A DNA stretch of 64,000 bases from Isochrysis galbana (Eukaryota; Haptophyta; Isochrysidales; Isochrysidaceae). Position 1 is the stretch's first letter; each line of letters opens with the position of its first letter. Below the pieces are notes generated by a model. The model did not search any database, was not told where the DNA came from, and saw only the letters and a list, made by a program, of their open reading frames with translations. The stretch spans positions 69,501 through 133,500 of the forward strand of contig CM030944.1 of assembly GCA_018136815.1 (NCBI GenBank), given 5' to 3'. The position numbers and the translations under genes are program-made. Below, piece by piece: positions 54,201-63,975 of the stretch.

Positions 54201-57200
54201 ACTCGGGCGGGTGACTCGTGCGACGGAGGAGCTCGCAGCACAGGCCGTGCAAGACTTATCGAGACTCGAGCGAGAGCTTGCCGCAGCGAAGGAAGAGACG
54301 CGCCGCGCGGCAAGCAACCGGTCGCGACTCGAGGAGGCGTTGTTCGAGTCGTCAACGGAAGTGGGACGGCTTGTGGAGGAGCAGCGGCTGCGCGATGTAG
54401 AGCGTGTTCGGCTTGAAGAGGCCCTAATAGAGGCCTCGTCGGAAATCGGCCGCCTCTTTGACGCCGATAGACAGGGTCAAGCCGACCTTGCACAAGCTCG
54501 GGCGCACATGGCCGATGCGAAACGGCTGGCGGATTTGGAGAAGGCGGAGCTGCAGCGAGAGCTATGCCACGCGGAAGAGACGGCGGCATGGGCCCACGGC
54601 GAGGTCCAACGGATGTCACACGAGGTGGAACGTGCGACAGAAGCCGCCAAAGAGGCTACGGCAGCTGCGGACGAGGTGGCGGCTCAGCTCGCCGCTGCAA
54701 CCGTTGCAGCCCGGGAGGAAGCCGAGGCTACGGCTGCGGTAGCGCTGCAAGAGGCGCTCTCGCGTGCCAAGCTCGAAGCCGACGCAGATGCACGCGAGCG
54801 AATCGCCCAGGCTGTCGTCGCCACTCGGGCGGAGGCGACCGAGACAGCGGAGCGCGCCGTCGAGGCAGCAACCGCGTTGGCCGAGTCGGAGGCAGCGCAA
54901 CTGGCTCTACGCGCGCAAGCCGAGGCCGAGGCCGAAGCACAGTTGCAACTTGTGGCAGCATTGACGGCGGCGCGTGAGAAGGCGACTGCCGCGACGGCCG
55001 AGGAGGTTGAGCAGGCGGTCACTTTCGCTCGAGCGACGATCGAGGCGGAGACGGCTGCGCGCCTCGAGGAGGCTCTGTCGACATCGAGGGCCGAGGCACA
55101 TGCCAAGATTGAGGAGCGCGTTGCTGCGGCTGTTTTGTCCACGCGCGAGGAGGAGGCAGCGTCGGCGGCGGCGGCAGTCAAGGATGCTATCACTCGAACG
55201 AGATCCCAAGCCGAGGCTGATGCGGTGGCACGAATCGCTGAGGCCGTATCCGTGGCTCAGGCGGATGCTGCAACATCTGCCGCTTTGGCCGCCGAGGCGG
55301 CGGCCGCTCGTGCGCAGACGGAGATGGTGGAGGCGTTGGCGAGGCTGAGAGAAGAGATTGAGCGTGATGTTGAGGCACGCGTCGAGCATGCGGCGGCGGC
55401 TGCACGCGAGGAGGCGGTGGCTCGCTTACCGATCGCAGTCGACGAGGCAGCAAACCTCACCTCGGCTGTGGTCAAACCTAAGAGTGACGCGAACGCAGTT
55501 GCCTTTGCTATCGATCAAGCCCGGTCAGAAGACGAAGATGCAGTTGAGATGCGGATCATGGGTGTTGTAGCACAATCCGAACAAGCGTTGCTCAACCCCA
55601 GGTCCGAATGGGAAGCCGAGCTTCAGGCGAGAATCAACGATGCGATGACCATGACGCCGATGGCGACCAAAGAGGCGGCTTGCGCCGAGCTCGACGCTGC
55701 GGGTTCAACTTCGCACGCCGAGGACGACACGTTCGGAAGCGTACTGATCGAAGCAAAGGCGGCGACGGCAGCGGTCACCAGGGGCCGTGAGGTGGCAGTT
55801 GCGGAGGCGGTATCACAAGCGGAAACGAAGTGGAAAGAGCGTCAGGATAATCAAATCACGGAGCCAGTACGCTGTGCACGTGGGCAAGACGCTTCCAGAT
55901 GGCAAACCATCATGACTGAGGCAAAATTAGATTGGCAGTTGCCAATGACGGCGCAGGTCGAGAGTGCTCGTGCTCCAGACCAAGCAGTTGCGGCATTCGA
56001 GTTGAGATCAGCTCGTGACGCATGCGCCGTAGGCCAAACAACGACTGCGGGAATGCGCGCAAAGTTCGCACAGCAATCTGCCGCCGCAGCTCGCTTGGCA
56101 GAGGAAGCAACGGCCGCACTAACTGCGGCTCAAAGTGCCCTGGATGATGCGGCAAAAGTAGCGTCGAGGATTGAGGAAACTCACCAAAGCCGAATGAAAG
56201 TCAGCCTTGGGTCAGCTTTGGCCGAAGCGCGAGAGGCGAGAGCAGCCACTCATGAGGCGGGAGCGCGTGTTGCGGCCGCGGTGGAGGAGGCGATCGCAAC
56301 CACCAAGGCGGAGATGGAGGCTCAGACGGAGGCAACCTTGAGGCAGGCAGCTGTCGAGGCGGAGCAGCGGCTAGAGGCAGCCGTGGCAGAGGCACATGCA
56401 TCCGCTGCTGTCAAATCCGAGGCGGATATCGCGGCGGCTGTGGAGCAAGCCACACGCGAGGCCGAGACGAGCAAGGAGGAGGCGCTCGAGGCGGCTGCTT
56501 TTGCGGCCGAGGCGCGTATTGCGGCCGCGGTGGAGGAGGCCGTTGCCACCGCAAAGGCGGAGGCGGAGGCTCAGACGGAGGCAGCCTTGCGGCAGGCAGC
56601 TGTCGAGGCGGAGCAGCGGCTAGAGGCAGCCGTGGCAGAGGCACACGCATCCGCTGCCGCCAAATCCGAGGCGGATATAGCGGCGGCTGTGGAGCAAGCC
56701 ACACGCGAGGCCGAGACGAGCAAGGAGGAGGCGCTCAAGGCGGCTGCTTTTGCGGCGGAGGCGCGTGTGGCGGCTGCGGTGGAGAAGGCAGTCGCCACCG
56801 CCAAGGCGGAGGCGGAGGCTCAGACGGAGGCAGCCTTGCGGCAGGGAGCTGTCGAGGCGGAGCAGCGGCTAGAGGCAGCCGTGGCAGAAGCACACGCATC
56901 CGCGGCCGCCAAATCCGAGGCGGATATCGCGGCGGCTGTGGAGCAAGCCACACGCGAGGCCGAGACGAGCAAGGAGGAGGCGCTCGAGGCGGCTGCTTTT
57001 GCGGCGGAGGCGGGTGTCGCGGCTGCGGTGGAGGAGGCAGTCGCCACCGCCAAGGCGGAGGCGGAGGCTCAGACGGAGGCAGCCTTGCGGCAGGCAGCTT
57101 TCGAGGCGGAGCAGCGGCTAGAGGCAGCCGTGGCAGAAGCACACGCATCTGCGGCCGCCAAATCCGAGGCGGATATAGCGGCGGCTGCGGAGGAAGCCGC

Positions 57201-60200
57201 ACGCAACGCCGAGACGAGCAAGGAGGAGGCGCTTGAGGCGGCTGCTGTTGCGGCCGAGGCGCGTATTGCGGCTGCGGTGGAGGAGGCAGTCGCCACCGCC
57301 AAGGCGGAGGCGGAGGCTCAGACGGAGGCAGCCTTGAGGCAGGCAGCTGTCGAGGCGGAGCAGCGGCTAGAGGCAGCCGTGGCAGAGGCACACGCATCCG
57401 CTGCCGCCAAATCCGAGGCGGATATAGCGGCGGCTGTGGAGCAAGCCACACGCGAGGCCGAGACGAGCAAGGAGGAGGCGCTCAAGGCGGCTGCTTTTGC
57501 GGCGGAGGCGCGTGTGGCGGCTGCGGTGGAGGAGGCAGTCGCCACCGCCAAGGCGGAGGCGGAGGCTCAGACGGAGGCAGCCTTGCGGCAGGCGGAGCAG
57601 CGGCTAGAGGCAGCCGTAGCAGAGGCACACGCATCCGCGGCCGCCAAATCCGAGGCGGATATCGCGGCGGCTGTCGACGAAGCCACACTTAAAGCCGAGA
57701 GGAGCAAGGAGGAGGCGCTCGAGGCGGCTGCTTTTGCGGCCGAGGCGCGTATTGCGGCCGCGGTGGAGGAGGCCGTTGCCACCGCCAAGGCGGAGGTGGA
57801 GGCTCAGACAGAGGCAGCCTTGCGGCAGGCAGCTTTCGAGGCGGAGCAGCGGCTAGAGGCAGCCGTGGCTGAAGTACACGCATCCGCGGCCGCCACAACC
57901 GAGGCGGATATCGCGGCGGCTGTCGAAGAAGCCGCACGCAACGCCGAGACGAGCAAGGAGGAGGCGCTTGGGGCGGCTGCTTTTGCGGCGGAGGCGCGTA
58001 TTGCGGCCGCGGTGGAGGAGGCAGTTGCCACCGCCAAGGTGGAGGCGGAGGCTCAGACGGAGGCAGCCTTGCGGCAGGGAGCTGTTGAGGCGGAGCAGCG
58101 GCTAGAGGCAACCGTGGCAGAAGCACACGCATCCGCGGCCGCCAAATCCGAGGCGGATATCGCGGCGGCTGTGGAGCAAGCCACACGCGAGGCCGAGAGG
58201 AGCAAGGAGGAGGCGCTCGAGGCGGCTGCTTTTGCGGCGGAGGCGCGTGTGGCGGCTGCGGTGGAGGAGGCAGTCGCCACCGCCAAGGCGGAGGCGGAGG
58301 CTCAGACGGAGGCAGCCTTGCGGCAGGGAGCTGTCGAGGCGGAGCAGCGGCTAGAGGCAGCCGTGGCAGAAGCACACGCATCCGCGGCCGCCAAATCCGA
58401 GGCGGATATCGCGGCGGCTGTCGAAGAAGCCACACTTAAAGCCGAGACGAGCAAGGAGGAGGCGCTCGAGGCGGCTGCTTTTGCGGCGGAGGCGAGTATT
58501 GCGGCTGCAGTGGAGAAGGCAGTCACCGCCGCCAAGGCGGAGGCGGAGGCTCAGACGGCGGCAGCCTTGAGGCAGGCAGCTGTCGAGGCGGAGCAGCGGC
58601 TAGAGGCAGCCGTGGCTGAGGCACACGCATCCGCGGCCGCCAAATCCGAGGCGGATATCGCGGCCGCTGTGGAGCAAGCCACACGCAACGCCGAGACGAG
58701 CAAGGAGGAGGCGCTCGAGGCGGCTGCTTTTGCGGCCGAGGCGCGTGTGGCGGCTGCGGTGGAGGAGGCAGTCGCCACCGCCAAGGCGGAGGCGGAGGCT
58801 CAGACGGAGGCAGCCTTGCGGCAGGCGGAGCAGCGGCTAGAGGCAGCCGTAGCAGAGGCACACGCATCCGCGGCCGCCAAATCCGAGGCGGATATCGCGG
58901 CGGCTGTCGAGCAAGCCACACGCGAGGCCGAACCGAGCAAGGAGGAGGCGCTTGAGGCGGCTGCTGTTGCGGCCGAGGCGCGTATTGCGGCCGCGGTGGA
59001 GGAGGCAGTTGCCACCGCCAAGGCGGAGGCGGAGGCTCGGACGGAGGCAGCCTTGAGGCAGGCAGCTTTCGAGTCGGAGCAGCGGCTAGAGGCAGCCGTG
59101 GCTGAAGTACACGCATCCGCGGCCGCCACAACCGAGGCGGATATCGCGGCGGCTGTCGAAGAAGCCACACGTAAAGCCGAGACGAGCAAGGAGGAGGCGC
59201 TCGAGGCGGCTGCTTTTGCGGCCGAGGCGCGTATTGCGGCCGCGGTGGAGGAGGCAGTCGCCACCGCCAAGGCGGAGGCGGAGGCTCAGACGGAGGCAGC
59301 CTTGCGGCAGGCAGCTGTCGAGGCGGAGCATCGGGTTGAGGCCGCCGTGGCTGTTGCACGGGCATCCGCGGCTCCGATCACGGAGGCGGACATTGTTGCG
59401 GAAATGGAGAAAGGTGCATGCCAAGCTGAGGTAAAGCGAGAGTATGACGGAGTACGTGCGACCGACATTGGTCCGGCATTTTTTTCATGCAATGCATCAC
59501 GAACCACTTCTTTTGCCGCGGATTTGCAACCGGTGCGTCAGGCACAAGAGGCTGCGTTTGAGCAGACCTTCCCTACGACATTGGGCTGCACGCGAGAGGA
59601 AGCGCCGACGATGGTTATCGCATCCACATTGTCTGAGGGGTCGCAAACGGTCCTTAGCTCAATTCCAGCATCTCCAGATGACGCTTCCACATTGCCCGCG
59701 CAGACACAGATGACCATCACCCGTCTCGAGGCCGAGCGGGATTCCGCACTTGCTGATGCCAAGCTCGCCGCGAAGGCGGCAGCGGCGGCAGAGACGGCAC
59801 TTTTAGAGATCGAGCGGCGTTTCGAGGCACGCCTTGCCGCTGCTATTGAGCAAACGCGGACTGAAGCGATTGAGAATGCCGCCATCGAGTCGGCCGAGGC
59901 AGCGGCGGCTGCCGCTGCCATGCTAGCGGAGTCGGGGGCGATGGGGCCAACCGACGCTTGCCATGGTGACGCTGTCATGGTGCAGGGGTCGTCGAGCCTA
60001 GCCGGGGCGGAGAGTGCGGGAAGTGAAATGGCTGAGCTCATCAAGGTGGCCGTCGTGGAGGCGGTCAATTCGGAGCGTATGGCGGCTGAGCACGAGGCCA
60101 AGGAGAGGGTGGAAGCGGCCGTTGCCCAAGTGCGCAGAGAAGTCGCTGCAATCGCGGCTGATGAGTTTGAGGCTGCCGTAGAGGAGGCGATGGAAAAGGC

Positions 60201-61041
60201 CCTTGCGACTCATAGAGAGTCGTTTGAAGGTGCGGCAGAGTTGGCGGCGGCTTCCGCGGCAGCGGCACTGGCAGAGTCGGGCGCCCTGGGGCGGGCGGCC
60301 GGGGGCGCTCTTGAACGCGTCGTGGAGGCGATGGAAGCCGCAGAATCGCGGGCAGTAGCGGCGGAAGAGGAATTGGACAACTTACGTCGACTTCTGCGTG
60401 ATAGCACGACGTCCGAGCTGGCGCGGGATTCGCTGCTGCGGAACCCATCGGAAGTGGTGCTGCAAAGGCCAAGAATCTCTAGTGAGTCAGAGCGAGCCGA
60501 AAGCAATGTGCGCAAGTTAACGGCGATGGAAGATCGTGCCATTGCTGCCGAGAGGAAAGCAGCACAGCTATCACGGGACGTAGGCATCCTAACAGAGCAA
60601 CTACAAAGCTCTATCCTCGCTCAAAAGAATTCGGAGGAGACGAGGCGTAGACGTCGCCGAGGCTTAGCAACTTTTGGACTGAGGGCGAGTGCTTCTGCAG
60701 GGAGCTCCACCGATGCTTCGCCACATTCGTCACGTGGCGCACTCGCTGCCCCAATCAGTGTGCAAGCCTTGAGCAACGGCTCGTCCTCCGCGGGCGCCTC
60801 AGCGGTAGCATCCGTGCCGGGCTCACCCATCACCTCGAGCAGCAGCACACCGCGCTCGAGTGCCCCCTGTCCATGGCCCGCGACAGTTTTTTCGGATGGC
60901 GAGGACCTTGACGTCGAGGTCACCGACGTCTCTTCTCAGTTGTGTGAAGCCCAAGGGAGTATGGCTGAAGAAGAGGTTGAAGCCAACATCTCTGACACAC
61001 CTGTCGAGAGCGAGGCGTCGCCCGCCTCTCAACCTTCGTAG
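48261..61041 (+). CDS. Giant Ala-rich coiled-coil protein (at least 4100 residues), interrupted by an assembly gap
   Basis: Proposed exons: 48261-48317 (MRGWMRTRGMATDRDNVSE), 48440-50806, and 50955 to 61041 with a 100-N gap at 51239-51338. Borders are GT-AG and phase 0. The first third is Ser/Pro/Ala-rich with coiled-coil segments (LRRALAAARGESMAWQRALD). From about 51.9 kb it is almost continuous Ala/Glu-rich coiled coil, with an 83-residue tandem array at about 56.26-59.43 kb. The tail after 59.43 kb is less regular and ends with a Ser-rich, acidic stretch. No catalytic domain, membrane segment or signal peptide is seen. Size and structure recall golgins, rootletin-like or cortical filament proteins, but similarity is compositional and I cannot name a family. 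The start rests on splice logic only. Confidence 0.8.
51239..51338. other. Assembly gap (100 N) inside the coiled-coil gene
   Basis: Exactly 100 N. The frame before and after the gap is open, but the relative frame has no meaning because the gap length is nominal. An unknown number of residues, and possibly an intron, is missing. Confidence 0.95.
56260..59430 (+). repeat. Coding tandem array, 249-bp (83-residue) unit, about 12 full copies
   Basis: Each unit reads approximately EARIAAAVEEAVATAKAEAE, AQTEAALRQAAVEAEQRLEA, AVAEAHASAAAKSEADIAAA, VEQATREAETSKEEALEAAA, FAA. Ten copies are 249 bp and two (near 57567-57803 and 58800-59036) are 237 bp, losing four residues (AVEA or AFEA) at the same place. 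The first and last copies are partial and diverged. Variant markers (VHASAAATTEAD, RQAAFE, ATLKAE) recur with a spacing of five units. Confidence 0.92.
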
Positions 61042-61198
61042 CCCATGTCTGTTTTACGACCACTCCAACTACCCTTTGTCGGGAAAATTTAAACTACCTT
61101 TGCCTCGCCTTGGATCCGCTTTTGTCTTCGGGTGGTGCCGCTAGCAGCAGCTGGCGTCGATCCTTGATCCGCTCTCGGCACCCGTGCTGTAGTCCAAG
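61042..61198. other. 3' flank of the coiled-coil gene
   Basis: Short sequence between the TAG at 61039-61041 and the next ORF; presumably the 3' UTR. Confidence 0.4.
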
Positions 61199-61666
61199 TT
61201 GCGTGCTGTGCTCGTTAGGGATGCCAAACTCCCCCAAAAGAAGAGCGAGCTGATTGCGCTCGCGCGTCAGCACGCTATTTTAGGCTGTGATCCGAAGGGC
61301 CAATTTCTTACGTGGTGGCCACGGCATAGCTATTCGCTCCTGTTGGCTTCAAGAAAGGTTGGCGTTGACCTCGTCCACGTCGTGCACTCTTTAGCGCCTC
61401 GTGCATTCGAGCAGACCGATGGCAGCTACCTTGACTCCGGATCCCTGCTGCGTCTTGGAGAGGTAGCACAGGAACTGGATCTATTTGACTCTGGAACCCT
61501 GCTGCGCCTTGGAGAGGTAGCACAGGAGCTGGATCTATCATTCGCCTCATCTTACGAAAGCGATGTAGCCTTTGGTAATCTGTTTCGTCAAACGAAAAAC
61601 TCGGGATGGCCTAGTGGTGGTTTGTGGTGGAAACGTGCGGCTCGACGTGCGGTCCTTCCTCTGTGA
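61199..61666 (+). CDS. Unidentified 155-residue ORF with an internal 17-residue duplication
   Basis: The frame starts at or near 61199 and stops at 61666. The N-terminal LRAVLVRDAKLPQKKSELIA faintly resembles a SAP-type helix pair. It contains a direct duplication of about 51 bp encoding LDSGSLLRLGEVAQELD then FDSGTLLRLGEVAQELD. It lies between the coiled-coil gene and the inverted repeat at 61668, so it may belong to the mobile element there. The first codon is not certain. No function assigned. Confidence 0.3.
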   Translation: MRAVLVRDAKLPQKKSELIALARQHAILGCDPKGQFLTWWPRHSYSLLLASRKVGVDLVHVVHSLAPRAFEQTDGSYLDSGSLLRLGEVAQELDLFDSGTLLRLGEVAQELDLSFASSYESDVAFGNLFRQTKNSGWPSGGLWWKRAARRAVLPL

Positions 61667-61667
61667 A

Positions 61668-61765
61668 GCCTTCGAAGACGGTGCGCGAAATACAGTCGGG
61701 CCCCCTCCGGTATAGTTTTAGTGAGGCCCGACTGTATTTCGCACCGACTTCAAAGGCCTGAAATT
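61668..61765. repeat. Inverted repeat of the GGCCCGACT element end
   Basis: GCCTTCGAAGACGGTGCGCG... (61668-61702) is the reverse complement of the start of the 190-bp repeat (GGCCCGACTRTATTTCGC..., 61725-61765). A 22-base spacer with a half-palindrome TATAGTTTTAG separates them. Either two elements abut head to head, or these are ends of a foldback element. Confidence 0.65.
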
Positions 61766-61917
61766 CGGTATTTTTCGAAAATTTCGCCGGGGAACCCCCA
61801 ATTCCCAATTTTTTTGTTGATCCATCCTACCGGAACCCATCGGGAGCTTATTTAGCCCTTCATTTACCCATTGTAGTTGGTGCCCTCCACACCTTCATAG
61901 TGAGTGACCGGGCTAAA
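61725..61917 (+). repeat. 190-bp dispersed repeat (GGCCCGACT family), copy 2
   Basis: Second copy of the segment at 25257-25447, from GGCCCGACTGTATTTCGC to GTGAGTGACCGGGCTAA, with scattered substitutions and a few indels. It directly precedes the MERA element at 61991. Confidence 0.8.
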
Positions 61918-61990
61918 ATATTGTTTGTGTTGTTTGTGGTTAGAAGTAGAAGTCGTGTAGCGCCGTGTAGTTGTATCGTACTCCTACCGA

Positions 61991-62601
61991 AAACTATCGT
62001 TATAGTTTCAGCGATGGAGCGCGCGCCGACCGCTCCCCTCTCCCAGCCCCCCGCCGTCACGACGCCCCACAGGGGCCGACCCAAGCCGCCGGAGCCAAAG
62101 CGCTCCAAGGCCGCTGCCCCTCCCGATCAAGACGTCGACATGGCCCCGCCTCCCTCTCCTCCCCTGCAGCCACAAAGGCAGGGAACAGGCAAAGTCCTGT
62201 TCCCTGCAGACCAACAGACCCAGAGCCAGACTCTGGCCCCCCCCGCCGCCAACTTGCCACCCCCTCAAGGACTCCCCATGGGGTGTGGCAGCTCTGCTTC
62301 CACCCCCATGGAGGCAACTCCTACCATCAGTGCACCCCTCGGGGGCGGGCACTTCACACAACAATCTCTCATGGTGGGGCCTTTACGGCCACTGCGCCCC
62401 ACCTGGGACGCCCCACGCCGCCCGAGGCGGCTCGTCAGAAAGCCCTCTCAAAGCCCATCCAGCCCATCCAAACCACACCCGCGCGAGCGCGCGGGGTGGC
62501 GAGCACTGGCACCGAACAGGTTGCCACCATGGCTCTGCGTATCATGCAGGGGGCAGTGTTGGGGCATCAGTACTTATATTAGCGCCTTATATCAGTATTA
62601 G
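61991..62601 (+). mobile_element. MERA element, plus-strand copy
   Basis: The palindrome AAACTATCGTTATAGTTT (61991-62008) lies five bases before ATG 62014. The ORF shares the family module with the 24-25 kb copy: MERAPTAPLSQPPAVTTPHR, GRPKPPEPKRSK, DQDVDM, the LFP box and GLPMGCGSS. The internal hairpin GGGAACAGG...CCTGTTCCC is at 62181-62204. After about 120 residues the frame departs from that of the other copies, so the present ORF is probably disrupted. A CACTGATA...TATCAGTG palindrome follows at about 62614-62637. Confidence 0.6.
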
Positions 62602-62639
62602 CTCTAATTTGGCAAATCACTGATATCAGCTATCAGTGG

Positions 62640-63180
62640 AGGGTGGCCAAAACAAAACCCACCATCTCAAAAAGAAAACTAAGAGTTTTTCGAGAGAGAG
62701 GCAGGGGGGAGCGGCACGCGCCACCCACGCCCTCGCAGCTCGCTATGCTGGCGCGCCGTTCCCACCTCTCCGACGAGGAGGATTGCGAGGGCGCCGGCGA
62801 GACAAGAGGGAGGACATGTCTTGAGGCGGCGTCGCTGCCCATCTGCCCATGCCTAGCTCAAGGGTATAGCGCCCCCACTTAGACATCTCCTTCCCCAAAG
62901 CTCCTCTCTGAGGAGTTGCTCCTCACCCTCCCATTAGGCCCCCTTGCCTGCGAGACCAGAACAGGATCCTGGCGTGGGGGGCTGTCTGAGTGTGGACGGA
63001 GGGGTGCTCCGGCTATCGCAGGAGCGCAGGTAGAAAGCTAGTGAAGAGCTGGGTGGCATAAGGGGGAAAGGTGCTTGAGCTTGCCGCGGCAGGGAGTCCT
63101 GTCTTGAGTGAGCGCTAGTCCCGTTCCTTTGCCGCGCCGCGACCCATAAAAATTTGTCAAAAAATTATTGTTATTGTATT
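62640..63180. other. Intergenic, no supported gene
   Basis: Short opposing ORFs (62633-62842 -, 62643-62882 +) have no domain or splice support. I see no other structure except a short A-rich patch near 63160-63190. Confidence 0.4.
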
Positions 63181-63440
63181 CAAAAATTATTTTTATTTGG
63201 CCGACTTGCGACTTGCGACTTGTCGTTAGAAATGAGAAATTGTAGTCATGTCGAAGGTCTTGTTGGCTAGCATCCCTAGCCACATACACCGGACGAGCCA
63301 TGCACCAGACGGCGCTCACCCCCATCGCGGGGAGGGGCTCCGTTGCCGATGAGCCGATGAGGCATGGTCCCTCAGCACTAGGATTAAACTAGGATTAAAC
63401 TAGGACAACAAAACTCTTGTACTCTCCAGTTTAAAAAAAA
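63180..63440 (-). mobile_element. Solo LTR or LTR relic of the Copia family
   Basis: CTAGCCACATACACCGGACG, CCCCCATCGCGGGG and GGCTCCGTTGCCG repeat the 8990-9185 LTR segment in the same window orientation. A short GGATTAAACTA duplication is internal. No gag or pol sequence adjoins, so it is a solo LTR or remnant. Confidence 0.6.
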
Positions 63441-63474
63441 AGGGTTTACGCTCTTGATTCTCTTGCTTGCGGCA

Positions 63475-63975
63475 ATGGCGGCGAGATCAAGATTCCCTCG
63501 GCTGTTGGGCATGCTCTCTCTCTTGCTCTCTCACTCGGCGGCGCTGAAGCCGGCAGGCATACGCGGACGTCGCGCCGTGCTTGGTGCCGCCGCGTTTGGC
63601 CTCCTTCGCCAGCCCGCCCTGGCTAGCACAGCGGCAGACCTGCTGGGTAAAGGGAGCGCCGAGCGGTGTGAGAGCGGAGAGGGAGAGGCGTGTGAGCGAC
63701 TAGCGGGCGGCAACGAGTACGTACGGGCGCTTCAAGAGCGGTCGCGGAGGAACAAACAGAAAAATGCCGACAAGGTCTGGGATCAGACGGTCATGCAGCT
63801 CTCGTACGACGAATACTTTGCAACGCTCGACCGGAACCTTGTCCTGCAACCAAACGGAAAGTACGCGGTGCTCTCGCAGCAGGACTACGCGAAGATGCGC
63901 AAGGCGGGGCAGATTAAGCCAGGAGGCATCGATAGGTTGCTTGTTGATCTTGAGCCCGCCTCCAAGTCCGAGTAG
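63475..63975 (+). CDS. Probable thylakoid-lumen protein with tripartite targeting, family unknown
   Basis: ATG 63475 starts a 166-residue protein. Residues 1-23 form an ER-type signal (LLGMLSLLLSHSAA); a short basic region (LKPAGIRG) follows, then RRAVLGAAAFGLLRQPALAS, a twin-arginine motif with hydrophobic core and an Ala-x-Ala-like cleavage site. This order is what is expected for Tat import into the thylakoid lumen of a secondary red plastid. The mature part (about 115 residues) has a Cys pair (RCESGEGEAC) that could form a disulphide, a basic helix (QERSRRNKQKNADKVW) and YDEYFATLDRNLVLQPNGKY. I do not recognise the family. The upstream frame to 63454 lacks an ATG, so 63475 is preferred. 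Stop is TAG 63973-63975. Confidence 0.72.
   Translation: MAARSRFPRLLGMLSLLLSHSAALKPAGIRGRRAVLGAAAFGLLRQPALASTAADLLGKGSAERCESGEGEACERLAGGNEYVRALQERSRRNKQKNADKVWDQTVMQLSYDEYFATLDRNLVLQPNGKYAVLSQQDYAKMRKAGQIKPGGIDRLLVDLEPASKSE

Noticed and set aside
56735-59365. Several 230-280-residue Pro-rich ORFs on the minus strand
   Set aside because: They are the antisense frame of GCG/GCC-rich Ala codons in the 249-bp array and repeat with it.
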